Assembly: GCF_028389875.1 (NCBI RefSeq)
Contig: NC_084672.1
Coordinates: 310,001 to 374,000, forward strand
Source: Rhea pennata
Taxonomy: Eukaryota; Chordata; Aves; Rheiformes; Rheidae
Length of the DNA: 64,000 nt
Direction: 5' to 3'
Shown: one piece after another, positions 13,601-28,600 of the stretch
How positions within the stretch are numbered: position 1 is the first letter of the stretch
Layout of the letters: every line of letters begins with the position of its first letter
Position numbers and translations under genes: made by a program
The notes under the pieces: model-generated
Databases searched by the model: none
Seen by the model: only the letters and a program-made list of their open reading frames with translations
Told to the model about the DNA's origin: nothing

Positions 13601-16600
13601 AAGTTGCATGCAGTCTCACAGTTGGTTAATGCCTTTACAATACGTGATCTGAATGTACTTGTGCTTCTTGAGCATTTACTTACTTGCTCTTCTAACAGCA
13701 TTTCCTCACCAATTGCTCTGCCAGTGTTCCCTCTGTCTTTCCTCAATGAGGAGGAGTTTGGTAAGTCAGCCTTCCAAAATCCCTATTCAACATCTCCAAA
13801 TGCGTTCATAGAATCAAATTCTGACTCTGGTATGTTAAGAGGAATCCCAGAACACCTATACTAGGAAAGGGACCCTCATTAGAATAACAGAGAACGTCCA
13901 TTGTGTTATTACCTCCATGGACCCTGTTTTCCGGTTCCTGATCAGTGGTGATCTCCGCTGAATGCTGACTTGCTCGGAGGACTGTGGAAACCTCTGTTGT
14001 GCCTGATCTGGTTCATCAGTGCCCTTCTGCTTGGAGAGGTCTTCCAGGCTACCTTGGTCAGCTTTCTTGTCCTCATTCTGCAGTAGGGAAACATTGGCAG
14101 CAGACAGACAGCTATAGTTCCACGTGACATTACCAAGCATTACTCAGAATATTCATTCTAGGCTTGGGTCTCCAAGTTCTACCAAGCTCAGTATGATACC
14201 ATCATTCTGTTTTTTCATGTATCGTCAAAGACTACCCAGAAAACAGCCTGCAAGGCTAGGCAAGGAATAACTCCTTAATCGTTCTCAGATGCAAGAGAAA
14301 GGTCAGAGGAAGATTTGCTGCTGGAGATTAGACCATACCAGAACTTGGCAGAATAGCAATGCATATGAAAATGGATCTAGGATCAAAGTTAACAACATCC
14401 CCTACAGGCAAGGCAGCCTGCGTCATTCAGATTCAAGACATCACGTTCACCTCTGCTGACGCAGGCCGAAAACCAAACCCTGTGGGGACATTTCCGTCTT
14501 CCTCACAACCTTTCACACCAGGGCTGAAATGCAGCTCCACATGAAAACGCTCTTCTGAAGATGGGTCCTGTGAACATAATGTAGAGGGAATAAACAAACA
14601 AACAAATCAATCCCACTGTCAGCACAGGCTATGATCTAAACCTTTGCCACCCTGCCATGCCAGTGTAACACACATCTCAAGCATAATCCTTTTGGAAGGA
14701 AAGCAGAAGCAACAAGAAACCAACCACAAACAAACTGGCTTTGGGTTTTTGTCTCATCCAAAAGGACAGCCCCTATTAGCACAGGGCTGAGGCATTCAAA
14801 CTGTTGTTATTCTCTGACAACAGCCATCGAAGGACCAAAACAGGATCAGGCTATAGGGGTGTGTGGATGTGGGTATTTATATATTTTTTATATATATATA
14901 TATACATACACACACACACATATATACACATACACACATATATATGTGTGTGTGTATATATATATATTATAATTTAATACACACACACTTAAAACATAGC
15001 CCCTTTCAATTCACCCCTGCTACAAAACCGCAACACCTGGGGGCAGGGAGAGATTTGGTTCCTTCCCTCCTCTGCCCTTAGTTTTATAGATCCAGCTTGT
15101 TCCAAGATTTAAGTAACTATCTCCAATATTTGGGGAAAAAACTGCACTTTTTTTTAAGGGAGCAAGGGCTTTTACAGTTTCTATCACTAATGACGTAAAA
15201 CTAAAAATTTCATCATCTCTACTTGGTAAACTTACACTATTACTCGGAAATTTAGACTTTAAAAAATATTATGTTTTTTTAAACATCCCTTGGATATATT
15301 TCACTTCTACCACTAAAAACCCACATTTGGGGTTAGATGTAGCTCAGTTGGTTAGAGCATGGTGCTAATAACACCAAGGCCAAGGGTTTGATCCCTGTAC
15401 GACGGGTAACTTGTTTGAGGGTTGGACTAGATGATCTCCAGAGGGCTCTTCCAACCTGACCAATTCTATGATTCTAAACTCTCTGAGCATGAGATTCTAA
15501 CTTTACAGCTTATTGGGTAAAAGGAGTGTTCTACTTGCTCGCTAGAACTTCCTGCAGTACAAGTCCTAAAGCTCTACCCAGCAACTCTGCACTGAACCGA
15601 TTTATGGTCACCACTGTTAGTTTCCACATTCTAGCTGTTTTTAAATGACTATTTCCAAAATACATCAACATATAATTCCCTAAATATATCAGTATATTTT
15701 TAAATTAAAAAGCCTTTTATGAACGCAGAATTTCTGAACAATTTCTAGAAACATTCCAAAACAACTGCTAAATATTGTTTGTTTTTATTTATTTTTCCAA
15801 TCGTTTATTTTAATTAATATTAAGAAATAGTAAATGGTTTTACTTTAGGAAATGCTTTAAAATAGGCAGTGTTAGTTATACAAGTTTGTTGTTCATGGTG
15901 GTGTTCTGTTTACATGTAACAAATATTAACTGAGTCATATCCCCTACCTAAAATAAAAACTAGCAGTTTTGTTAACAGCCTGTACATCTTCATTCACAAG
16001 TTGAGAGCTCAGGTCATAAAACTTCCCACCTGAGCTCATCTTTTGGGGACCGTGCCTTGCATCATGGCAGGAAGGATTTTACCCTATAGCTATATCCCTC
16101 ACCTTGTTGTTGTCCTCGTAGAGCATGATAACAATCTGGGTCATGTAGTTCAGCTCTGAGATAGCACTCAAATAGTCCATGGCTCTCTTCCACTGCTGGT
16201 CTTTGTTCTCCTGATATATACACATAAACAGTCGCATGGAATAAGCAACAGCAGACACCTTGCAGCATTCAGTGAAATGGGTAGAGAGGCATTGCCTCTT
16301 CACAGTAACAACATTGTCAGGACAGAAACATCTTGTTTAACTCACATGAAGAGAAATGACCTTGCAACAAGGGCAGGGTGCTTACAGCAAGAAACAATTG
16401 CATACAATTCACTTGCAGATCTGAGCACATCCAGCTACAAGCCCTCTATGCCATGCTAATTGGAAAAAAGCATAATCCACAGCAGGTTTCCCAACACAGT
16501 CATTCTCAAATGGTGGTCTACAGAATGGAGCATTTTAGAGAAATCACAAGAAAGTACTAGGGGTGAACTGGGAAAAAGGGATTGAGTGAAGTTGTTTATA

Positions 16601-19600
16601 CACAAAGCTGAAAGAAAAGGCTACAGAGCCACCCAGGACCCTTGGGCTCCATGAGGCAGGTCAGCGCACCCCTAATTATTTCCCAGCATTGCTAGAGAAT
16701 GGCCATACCCAAAGCATCACACACTGCTGTGGAACAGTCCACCACCTTGATGGATGTGAAACAAACTCCAGTGGTACAAATGAACCTAGACACAGCCTAA
16801 TATCCCTGTACTGGCAATAGAGAATCTTCTGATACTGGAGTGGACAGTAACAGCTGCATCTTATTCAGTAAGCAAGTAATTAAGAGGTAGTTGCATGATC
16901 AAAGTCTGCAGACAGTGAGCTTCCACAGACATTAGAAGTCATGTCTGCTCATCGAGTCCTAACTCTCAAGGCGTTTCAAAACACAATGTTTAAAAGCCAG
17001 AAGATAAACCAAAGGGTCTACTGAGGCATCTAAAGCAGAACTTTTCTCAGAGCCTGCATAACAATTCCATCAAGAAATAGGTTCCAAGAGCAGACTTTTG
17101 CATAGTGAAGAGCTTGGATTGAATAATAATAGTAATAGTCCTTTAAAATTGGGCCATCCGTCTCTGTTAGTGAGCACTCATCCTCTATGCTTTTGTGACC
17201 CCTGCTCATTTCTGAGAGTAAACTGACTTCTTTTTGACTTAGAATTGACAGAAGTCACTAAAATAGGGCTAAGCCCTTTAAATAAATGGTTGAAGGAGGT
17301 AGGAAGAGAGAAATTCTGTCAGTCTCTACTGCTTTACGGTGATATCTTCCTACAGATAAGTGACCTGGACTCCTCCAGAATCAGCAGGGCAGCCCTTGGA
17401 GAAAACATGCCTCCATACAAGCACGGAACATACAGTGTCAGGAATGAGGAAGAACTATCCTCCTACAAGCCAAAAAGGCAGTAGTTGCAGCATGCAAACA
17501 CAGCAGAGATGGAGCTTGGCCAGAGGCCGCCAATATGCATCACTAGCAGAAGAGCTGGCTAGAGGAACAACCTACAGACACACACTGTCCATCCTGGAAA
17601 GGGACACTTAAAAAAAAAAAAAAAAAAAAAAAGCTTACTCTGGGAGCCCCGTTGGGACACTTACATCCAGAAGCCCTCCATAGCGGAAGATACTGAGCAG
17701 AGAGTGCACATGGCTCTCACTGGTGAAGTAGAGTCGTGTCCGAACATGGCGACCTGGTGATAAAACTCCTCTTGAGTACCTAAACCAAAATCAGCCTCAC
17801 GTTACTTGTAATCCATCAATGAATTATCTATCACACAGCAGCATCTCTACATTCTTAATAGCATTAGATAATTACACATCAGTAACTATCAAAGTGCAGC
17901 AGGAACAGAAAAAAGTGAGTGAGCACTAGGCACACAAGCAGCCAGTTTTCTGATATCCTAATGAAGGCACATGGTGAGGCAGAGACAGGCTCATCACACT
18001 AGCATCTGCTTCTTTTTACAGAGACAGGAATGAGTGCACCACCATTCAGTTATAACAGGTTTAAACTTCTGTGTCAGCTTAGCTCCCACTCAGTAGCCTC
18101 AACATGCCTTCCCCACTTTTCCAGCTTTAGGAGCACCAATATGCCTTCCTCTTGGTATTTCCCTCAGTACATGTTTAGTGCCTCCTCCCATACCAGTACA
18201 GTCTTCTGGCATAGTTCCCACACACACTACTCCAAAGCTTGCCCTTCCCCTGTTGCAGCAGCAAGCAACATGATCCTTACAAGGGATGCAGTTTGTTGAC
18301 AGACTCATCTTCATGGGTTCTCTGCAGGTCCAACTGGATCTTTTTAATGAGAGGAAGACAAAAGCCAATAGCAATTTCCAGTTTCTCCTCCTTATTAATC
18401 CCATACTCCTGCAGAAACAAAACAATAGATATCCTTGAGCCTTGGTTATCTGTCACATCTTCAACTAAAATAAAGCTGTTTGCCTGCACTCCAGCTTTTG
18501 AGAGCCTCTGCATGTTCACAGTGAGATGACAGTAGTGACTGCAGACTTTCCGTTCTGTCCACGGGCATCACTACAGATACACAAGGCCAAAATCGGAAGT
18601 GCCACTTAGCACCTTTCTCTAACTGTTTCACACATTGTAGAGGATAACAGAGGAGAGAAACACTTCCAGTAAGTGTCTAGACATAGCTGTCAGTAGAATT
18701 CCAACAGCTGAGATGTGTAAATGCTGTCAGGGAACATTCCTTCATGACAAACACTTAGATCAGACCTGGCACATGCATTAGCACAGTAGATATGCTATTT
18801 GCAAAGATAAAACTTGAAATGGCCAAAGTGCATCTCAGCCAGAGAGCATGAAAATGCTTAGAAGCACATCTCTGCCCCTAAGCACAATTGGACCCTGCTG
18901 GTAAGAGCTCTTGTCCCATGCATATGAAGCATTTATGTCAGAAGTGGGACTGAACAATGCAAATATAGAGATTTATTGCATACAGCCATCCTTTCCTCTA
19001 CTATTTCTGCATGCGTAAACTTGGTGAGAAGTCAGCTTTGCAAACTGAACAAGTTCTAGTTTGACAAGGACATTACATCTGCTAGAACAAGCCTTCACTC
19101 TAAAGCAGAAGTCTTTCTTCCCATACACAATCTTATATGAAGAAAAAGCTGCTACAGTGCACAGATTCCACTTGAATGTGTCCTGTAATGCACCATGATG
19201 AGCATGGAAAAGCTGTTGCATCCCCTGTTCATTACCCTGAATCTGTAAGAATCCTCATCCAGAAAACAGAACATCTTAAGGCCAGAGTCACCTCAATTCA
19301 CCCAAACCAGCCTTGCATCATGAAGACCTGATTCCTGATCTCAAACCCAGATCTTGCCTTTCGGATGGGATGTCATAAATGGTTTTGGCCCCAAACAAAC
19401 AAGTAGAGATATCTGAGAAATATCTGCAATACCCTACCTTGAGAGCTAATGTGTATGAGACTCGAGAGAAAACAGGCAGGGAAAGAGTCAGAAACTGGCA
19501 GTACATCATTACCCAGTCAGGCAGGACAGGCTGTACCTGGGGTATGATCACATCTGCCAGGGCTTTGGAGAGTTTGAAGAGCTCTGCTGTGCCTTCCAGT

Positions 19601-22600
19601 TTCAGGGAACAGTTGTGCTGTACATCATACTTGATGCAGTCATAGATATCAGGGATCTTGCTGATGTCATAACGCCCATTCTTCATGCGGAAATCTCTCT
19701 CCAGCTTACTCCAGCGCTGCAGCATCAGTTCTAAAGTCTCACTGTGGTACAGCTGCAGGTCTAAACAACAGTGAACACAGTCACATTCACACCTGACTAT
19801 GTACATTACAACTGACCTGATGGCTGCTACGACTGACTTCCAGCTGAGAAGGCATCTCATTGTTATGCTGCCCACAAGAATCCCAGCTATGAGAAGCCAC
19901 TGGACCTGTTGCATTGTTTCAACCTGCAGCCCTAAAATAATTCTGGAATATTTTAGAAAAGTGAAGCTGCTTGATTTTTGGCTGATGTCCACTATAAATT
20001 GTATGAATCTCCCACAACTGCATTTCTAAAGGCTCTGTACTGTCATTAGGAAAGTTCTTAGAGGTCAACAAGACTGAAAAACTTAACCATTTATAGCACT
20101 GAGTCCCACTCCATGAAATGCTTGAACAAAGTCAGGTATAATCCTCCCGGCTACACTGATGCTATCTACATTCACTTTAATCCTCATGACGCACTTATCA
20201 ATTCCTTTACGTAATTGGTCTCCTGAATACTAGTTGAAAGCAGAATAGGAGCTTCTATATCAATAGCTTGTACATAATTTCACTCTAGAATTTCTTCCTA
20301 GAAGACATACATAAACCCTAGTGGTGTATGGGAGCTTTAAAGAAAGTGCCCATATAAGGAAAAGTAAATCTGCTCCAGACCTTTTCCAGCTCTGATGCTC
20401 ACCTGCAGATTTAGGGTCTTCCAGACGTTTTTGAATCTGGGAGGTGAGATTCTCGATCAGGGTGAACACCTGGTTACAGACCTCTACTGGGTTCTGGATA
20501 AATGTCATGGAGTTGAGCAGAGAAGCACTGCCAGTAGGTGCTAGCTGAGAGAAAACACCAGTACAGATCACTTAGTATCTTTGGCGACTGGGAGAACAAA
20601 ATGTCTGCTTCTTTCAGCTGCCCTACCCTCTGATCAGGTACATAGTTGTGTTCGCTTTTAAGCATAAGAGGTTAGTTCTGGAGGTACTTAGGCATCTTCT
20701 AAGAACTGCCTCAGGAACAAAGTCAGAAATGGCAAACAACTAAGATCAGATTTCCTTTCAACTACTAGACCCACTCTTGCCTTGCTTGTAAACTGCTGCT
20801 CTGTTTAAGGGCTAAAGGGCCTCCCAAATGTTTTAGACAACTGTTTCAGGTGAAAAATGTTCCCTAATGTAACAGGTTTCAGCCTGGTAGCTAGATCTCA
20901 GAGCTTGTGAAAAACAGTTTTGGGGCCTTTCCAGAGTAGAAATTATAGTGCCTTTTATTGATTGCTATGCTGGATGCATCCCTTGCTCTCTATTCTGACT
21001 TCATCACACACTGATAGGATTACAAAAGGTTTTGTGCCCTCAAAATTTTCTAGAAGGGATCTAGAATCTGGCAAAGATGTACTCCCCATCCACAGCAACT
21101 GAGATTGTTCCAAGCAGTATGTAGTAAACCACAAGAACTCACATCTCAACAAGACAGACACCACATGAGGTGAGGACAGAGAAGCGTCTCTGCTTTTCAT
21201 CATCTGCATTAGTGATGAGTGATTGCCAGGGAGTCCAGGATAAGCAAAAACTATTGCATTTGGCTGTTGTGCTCACAGTCTCAGTCACAGCCCTGACATA
21301 TGCACAGGGTGCAAGAGTATTAGCAACAGTCAGGGCCAGAATCTTCAAGTCAGGAACCACAATATACAAAAATAAGAGCTCAAAGATTCATCAGCTTGAA
21401 CATATAAAGATTATGACCGCTTAGCTTCACTACAGGCAAATCACAGGCCAGAGGCTCATACAGTGGTCCCAGAATCAAATCCAGAGCATTTAGCTAGACA
21501 ACAGAAAAGATGCGGAATCACTTCTGGAAGACAAACAGGCATCTGAAGCATGTTCAGCAGGCCTCATATCAACACACAGCTTGATGAGATTAGATAGTGA
21601 AAGGAAATGAGGCCATGTGAAATGTTCTCCCTTCCCTGTTTCCTCAACTAAAGATTGTCTTAGAAAGATACTTGGTTTGGATTCAGAGTCGAAGTTCACT
21701 CTGCTCCATGACCAGTCATTTCAAAAGTTGATCACACTTCATTTTTTAATCATGCTTCTTAAATCTACTTCAAAAAAAAAATCAGTTTTAACCTCTGAAT
21801 GACATAATCTGATCTAAGCAGCAAGCAACTTGCATCACTGTGTATATGGTTTCCATACTGAAACTGTCAGGGCTGCACTTGCACTGAGCTGTTGAATAAT
21901 CCAAATTCCTAGTTAGGGGAGAAGGAAAAAGGAGGGAATAAACTACTAAGGGTTACCAAACAGTAGGTTATCCCAGGACCGCTTCCTATCTTGCAGAGGA
22001 ACAACCGAGGACCCATTTTCTCCCAACTAAATGGGAGAAGCAAATGTCTTCTCATGCAGCTGCTCAGCTGACACCAGTGTGCTTTTCAGCATCACTGCCC
22101 TCCTGAATATAGTGTCCATTCTGTGCTTTGGACCTGCATATAATTTATCCCTGTAGTTCCGTGCCAAGGGCATACATAAAATGTCATTCAGCTATGCCCA
22201 GTTTATTGTATGACCTGTTGTTTTGTAGAATGCCCTCTAATTTTCCTGACACTCTAGCAGTTTATGTTGGTTACTGTTTTCTGTTATACCACTGACAAAA
22301 CAGGTTCCTGTAGGGGCCTCATTAAAAATCTGCACAGAACAAGGATTATTTATTACAATTTCTAATCCATACAAGAACATGTTGTATAACACTGGAGCAG
22401 CCAGTACTTTCACAACAGCTTGCAGCTTTCTTCTAATATAGCCTACAGTGATTCTACACAGCAGAAGTCTTCAAAACAAACTGTCAAATGCCAACCAAAT
22501 ACATTATATTTATACATATATTAATCAGACTTATCAAACCAATTTTCTATTAATACACTCATAAAAATAAAATGCACTGGTACTTCTAAAGGGAAAGTAC

Positions 22601-25600
22601 CATGATCATTCTTGAATGGAACAGTGGAGTAAAACTGACGCTTTCACTAGAAGGGCAAGGATTATTACCCTGCAAATCCTTCCCTTTTCCCTAAATTCTG
22701 TTTATATCATATAATGTTAACCAGAACTGACCTCAGACTGACCAAACTATCATTTACATACAGCAGGTGGTTTCACATCTTAAACCACTGGAGCAAGGCT
22801 ACTCTCCTTCCAGACACAAAGATCTAAAGTCATGTAGGTGCTTTTACCTTTTCATAATCCTCTTCACAGAACTGAGCATTCTTCTGCATGATTTCATGCA
22901 GCCGTGCCTTCACTCTGTGTTGACAGCTGCTAAGGGAATCACTGTCACTGTCCAGAAGACCATTCATATTGGCACTTTTCACCATTTGCACCAGAATGGG
23001 GGTCAGCTCTCCTTCCAGGGCCAGGAGACCCTAAAGCAGCACAGGACAGGATTTCAGCTATGTGCAACCCAACCAACAAATATCACTGCAAGCTTCAGAG
23101 TCAGCCTTCAGGCAACTTGAGTGAAATCTCAACTGTCTTTAAAGAGCAGCTTACAGCAAGAACATCCACAATCAGAAATGACTCTGGAATGCTCCTAGAA
23201 CTATTTTAAGTCAAACATCAGGTCTGTCTGCAGTGGCCCCAGATTTGTTTAGGCCATTGATGAGTAGCCAACTTAGCTGGCTGGAAAAACATTGACACAG
23301 CAGAGGCTCTGAAGAACAGCTAGTAAGGTCACTAAAGGATTCCTCTTGGCTCAACCTTTAACTGCAGACAAACCTCTCCTTCCCCCTGCCCCAACTGCAC
23401 AGCAGACATTTCATTCCCTTTTTAAATCCAAAAGCCAAAGAGTAACCCCTTTAATCGAACTGTCACCAAAGAAATTCTTATTAAGTAGGTATTGTGTACT
23501 CAGCAATATGAAACATACTCTAACATTAAACACACAATCAATACTCCATAAATAACTTATTCACCTGATTCCTATCCTGGGCATGATACCAAGGGCAACA
23601 TATATATGGAGCTACACTGGACTTCCAGTACTGCTCCATATACTTGCTATTAGCCTATTGGTCCACCCTCCCACCACAGAAGAGAAAACCCTTAGGACAG
23701 TTTTTACTTCATCACTGGAAATTTTCCTTTAGAACTGGCATATTTTAAGCCATGTGTGGCAAAACTAGCAGATGCCCAAAAGGGAGGAAGGACCTTTGCA
23801 AAAGCTGCTGCTGTCATCTGAACTCGTCCCTCATCAGAAGCATAGATCTTGAGATCATGACGGTAGGTGCTGTGCAGTCTAAGCAGGCCACATCCAGGAA
23901 AACCAGCATAATCACCTGGAATCATAGAATCAGTAAGGTTGGAAGGGACCTCTGGAGATCATCTAGGGGAACAACAGACTCAAAACCAGCCTTCCAATAC
24001 CTGCAAAGCTATCAGCTGAGTACACTATAGAATCTTACCACTTTAGAAATCAAACCTTCCCATAGTGTCAAAGCTACGTAGAGAATATATCACTTTCAGC
24101 AGCCTTCAGGCTGCTTCAAGAGATAGTTCCAGCTAATAAATTAAGGTTGAAAATCTGATTCAGGTTTTGCTTAACTTGGGAAAGTTCGTTTCTGAAAAGA
24201 CTGCAAATTCACCAGTCAAGGTCTGACGCTACCCAGATTCTGCAGAAACCCTCTCCCAACAGTCAGTAACTGTTCTGCTAGCTTGAATGCCCCGTGTAGA
24301 ATAAAGCTACAGAAAAATAACTCCCTCCTACTCATTCTCTGTGCAAAAGCAAGTACTGCTGCCATTAGAACTGCAGTCACAGTCATTCAGTAGTGAGGAA
24401 TCTGGCTTCCAAAACATACCCAGTAGAGCTGCACTTATCTTGTGGCATGAAATACTATTTTGTTTATGATGGCTGAGTTAATCACAGGAAACAGAGTTAC
24501 AGATAACTAATTTGCTGCTGCCTGGGATTCCTCCATGAGTTCACACAATACCCAGTCAGAACACATAGGCAGATGAGATAACTGCTCCCAGCACTTAGCT
24601 CCTAACTCCAAGAGACATCCTACTAGACAGGAAGGGAAAACAGACAGAAGTCAGTGTGCATCTGAACAAAGCAGCCACATACCAGCTACTACCCAGGAAC
24701 TGTAACACAGTATCTCATTGCGAAGTAAGATCCTTCTCTCTCCATGAAGCACTGCTTGATGCAGAGAACTCCAAATCCATGATTCAGAGGGACTGAAGTC
24801 CACATGTACATGCTCAGTCCCAGCCCTACTGTAAGCAAGAGCGCAATAACTCAGTGCTCAGATATTGAACACTGTGTTCAGAATTGGCACAGACAGTACC
24901 TCAGAGCCCCAGCCCAGTCTAGTGGTAACTGCACTCCACTTCAGTAGAGCTCTGCTGACAGGTCTCTCCTCTCAGGATGTGGCTCAGCATACTGCAGTTT
25001 ACTCCCAGGATTCTTCCTGGAATTCTCTCTCCTACACACTTCGTCTTCTGGTCTCTTCAGCCTCTTGTCCAAGTCAGTAGCTGGTCCTCTCAGCTCCTGG
25101 CTTCAGAGACCCACAACAGCACCAGGCAGTTTCCAGCCCTTTTAACACTGTCATTGTTACTATCTTTAAAAATTGCACTGACATGAAGATCCTCTAATTC
25201 CTACTGCTACTTCCCCTTTAGGCTCTGTGCACCGACAGTCTGCTCCTATTTCCTGGCATTGCACAGTTTTCTCATCTCTTGCAAAGTTTATTCTCACGTA
25301 TGTGCTAAAAATGTGCTCTTTGAGATCAGAGGCACGTGACCTTAAAGCTGCCAATACTCTGTAATGGGTACCCTCTTAAACAGTCCAAGTCATGTTTGTA
25401 CTGCTCACCTACACATTTACTGGATGAAGAAGAAACAGTTATTACAGTTCCCCACTCTGGATGCATCATCACAACCTTGTTATCTCCAGCTTCATTTGTC
25501 ATTCACTATTTTTATTATATTGCAAGTGTAATATCACACATTCAGTGACTCCCTACACTAGAACAGCAGTAAGAAGATCCACAGAAGTAATATGAAATCC

Positions 25601-28600
25601 TAGAAAACAAGCAGAAACTACCAGCTGTATGATGTGCAGACACAGGTGGGTTCGTTAGTCTCACAGCAAACATTTTCAAGAGTTGTTCTGAGCTCAGTGC
25701 TGATAATCACAGTCCACTCTTCTATACCTTATAGGCTACCACATGTCATGCTGTCCCAGAGAGTATAGTGAATTATACTTGGCTAGAAAGTCTTCTAAGA
25801 AAATATTAAACTTTTGTCTGAAGGCAAGAAGAACAAAAGTCCACCATTTTCTTTCCTTCTTTGTAGCATTGGTCTATTACTTCTATACCAGATCAGTGAT
25901 GAGAAAGGCTTATCTCCAGTAGATATGAAAACCTGGGAGCACTGGGTTCCTCCCCTTTGCCATAGCCCTTATCTCTGAAAAAATACATTGTGCTATTTAA
26001 AGCCACCACTAAAAGCCACCTTTCCCAGTCCTCAATTTTTGTTACTGTACTGCATCTTCTCCAGTTCCACCTAAATTAATTAATTCTATTTCAAATTAAG
26101 GTAAATAATCATAGAAGTCAAAGATAAGCAGTATCCAGTATTGATCTCAGACTAATGCAGAAGTGTATTATTTAGGATTCTTTTTTATTTGGGTGGAAAA
26201 AAAAAAAAAAAAAGCAATCTCCTAGTCTTTTTTATTCTTTGGGCTCTTGTTGATTTATGTGCATGCTAGATGCTTTTCAGTCACATAATTACGGTAGAGA
26301 AAATACAGAGAAGTTCTCTCTATTCTCTGCCTCAAGACAGAATTATCTGTGTTCCAAGACAATTTCTACAGTTCTCTACATCTGCCCTAAATTCCTTGTT
26401 AATCGATATATAGCTTTTGCATTTGGCTGTACCAAAATGTCATTTTCTTATATGGCTTCTCTTTTTTGAATATTGGAACATTAAATGAAAGAATGCTATT
26501 GTGTTTCAAGATGTACTAATGCTTAACCACAGCAGCAGATATCTCTAGCCAGCTCAGGGTTTTTTTAGATGCAAAGCCCACTTTAAGTATTTGTCTTTTT
26601 CAGTTCAGCTCAAAAGAACTGAAACAGTAATGATTACTGAGCCACACAGGCTGCACACAGTCCACAAAGTCTGAGCATCCCTGTATGTGCTGGTGATTAG
26701 TCAACTTGGCTGGACACACTGCATCACTAAAAAACAAAACAAAAAAAACAAAAACAAAAACAAAAACAAAAAACTTACCTTGGCCACCAGGATACATACA
26801 ACGAAAGGCTCGCCCCAGTTCTTCTGCTTGGACCCTTCCTGCTGGTGTCAATTCTCCACCCCACTTTAGCACCAGGAGAAGAGATGGGGAAGACTCTCTG
26901 CGAGTTTCTAAGGAGGCAAATAGGCACTCACAATGGCAAGTCTCAAAGCTGAGCTTTGGAAAGGGGAGGCATGGGTGGGGAAAGAGCACATCAGAGCAGC
27001 TGCAGCGCATTCTCAACACTGGCTGACTCAAAATCCACAGGAGTTAAATCTAGCCTTTTCTGTGGCTTCAGCAAATACAAAAATACAGCCTCTACTGTTT
27101 GAACCTCTGAGAATTCCATCTGTATATATTTTTGAATTCATGAATGTCAGCCTCCAAAAACCCTGTAGCACCAACTGCAGTGTATTAGTACACTACATCA
27201 TGCATCTCTCCAGCCCTTCTTATGAGAGTAGCAAAGACAAGACATGGGTCAAAATTCTCCTTTCATCCCCAGAGGCCTATATAAGTGGGATAGCTGCACA
27301 CTCTTGAACACCAGGCTTTAACATCGTGGCAGCAACGTTAAGTTTCTTTACCTTCATCTTCACTTGCAGCTTTTGGATGTCCATGAGGAAGATAGGTCAA
27401 CTGCACCTTACGGTTAATGCCAGAAAAATGTCCATACCTGTCACAAGGTTGGGGGGGGGGGAAATAAAACCAAATTAATTCCACTCACCCCTTCCCAGAG
27501 CTCCCTAGGTAACATGCAGCAAAAGAAAAAAAAGAAAAAAAGAAAAAAAGAAAAAAAAAAAACAGGCATTGACTTTCCCCAGCAACACCACTGTCAAGGG
27601 ATATAAACATTATACAACAAACATCCATCTGTGAGCCAGCAGAAAAGAAAGCCTGTGCAAAATAAAAGCCCAACTCCCTCCTTCCCTGAGGAAATTCAGA
27701 CTCATTTACTTGCCTGCTCTGTTTAGTTGCCATTGTATGCATTCATATCCCAGAGGAGCTTTAACCAATCTTTGATAATTTCTACGTGTATGTATATATA
27801 TATATACATATATACATACACACACACAATTTTTTTTTTTTTTGGTAAGGTTGGAAGGGACCTCTAGAGATCATCTAGTTTAACCACCCTGTTCAAGTCG
27901 GGTCACCTACAGCATGTTAGGCAGGCTTGCATCCAGGTGGGCTTTGAACATCTCCAGAGCAGGAGACTCCGCCAACTCAACCTGTTCCAGTGCTCTGTCA
28001 CTCTCACAGGAAAAAAGTTCCTCCTCACATTCAGGCAGAACTTCCTGTGGTTCAGTTTTTGCCCATTGCCTCTTATTCTTTTGCACGGGACAACTGAAAA
28101 GAGTTTAGCCCCATCCCCTTGACACCCTCCCTTCAGGTACTGATAGACACTGGTAAGATTACTTTAACAAGTGAATTAATGAAGTTACAGTAAAAACAAA
28201 CTACCAGTCATATAAGCACAAATATACCTACACCTTTAATAGGCAGAGCAAATAGGGGAAGGAATCATGGCAAAAATTCATCTTCTGCGGTCCACAGAAA
28301 TTACATGAACACAGACACTGCCTGCTTATGCCACAGTGAACTACGGCTCTCAGAAACCCTCCTTTTGTTTCTAACATGCCAACACTACCATGTTGTCTTT
28401 TCTTTTGGCTATATGAAAGCCAAGGGGACATAAACATCTTTTTGTGTTTCCCAAGGTGCTTTTTGTTAAACTTCTGGCACCAGAACAACTTAATGTAAAG
28501 CCATATTTGTTCCAAATTTATGGAAACACTTCCTATCTGCATGGTCCCCATGGGACTCCAATTCAATTCCTGCAACAAAGTTCAGCTTCATCATGAGTTC

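Larger units (their letters stand above)
12814..22847 (-). other. PPIP5K1 introns 16-23 (non-exon sequence)
   Basis: Outside the listed exons, the SINE, the 14.9-kb microsatellite and a poly(A) run, the introns are ordinary AT-rich sequence. I found no additional in-phase exon between the listed ones. Confidence 0.7.

Noticed and set aside
14863..15081. A plus-strand frame rich in Ile, Tyr, Thr and His
   Set aside because: It is a translation of the TA/CA microsatellite.
15328..15402. A functional tRNA-Ile gene
   Set aside because: The acceptor stem does not pair, the B box has a C-to-T change and the copy runs straight into a CR1 tail, so it is a SINE head.
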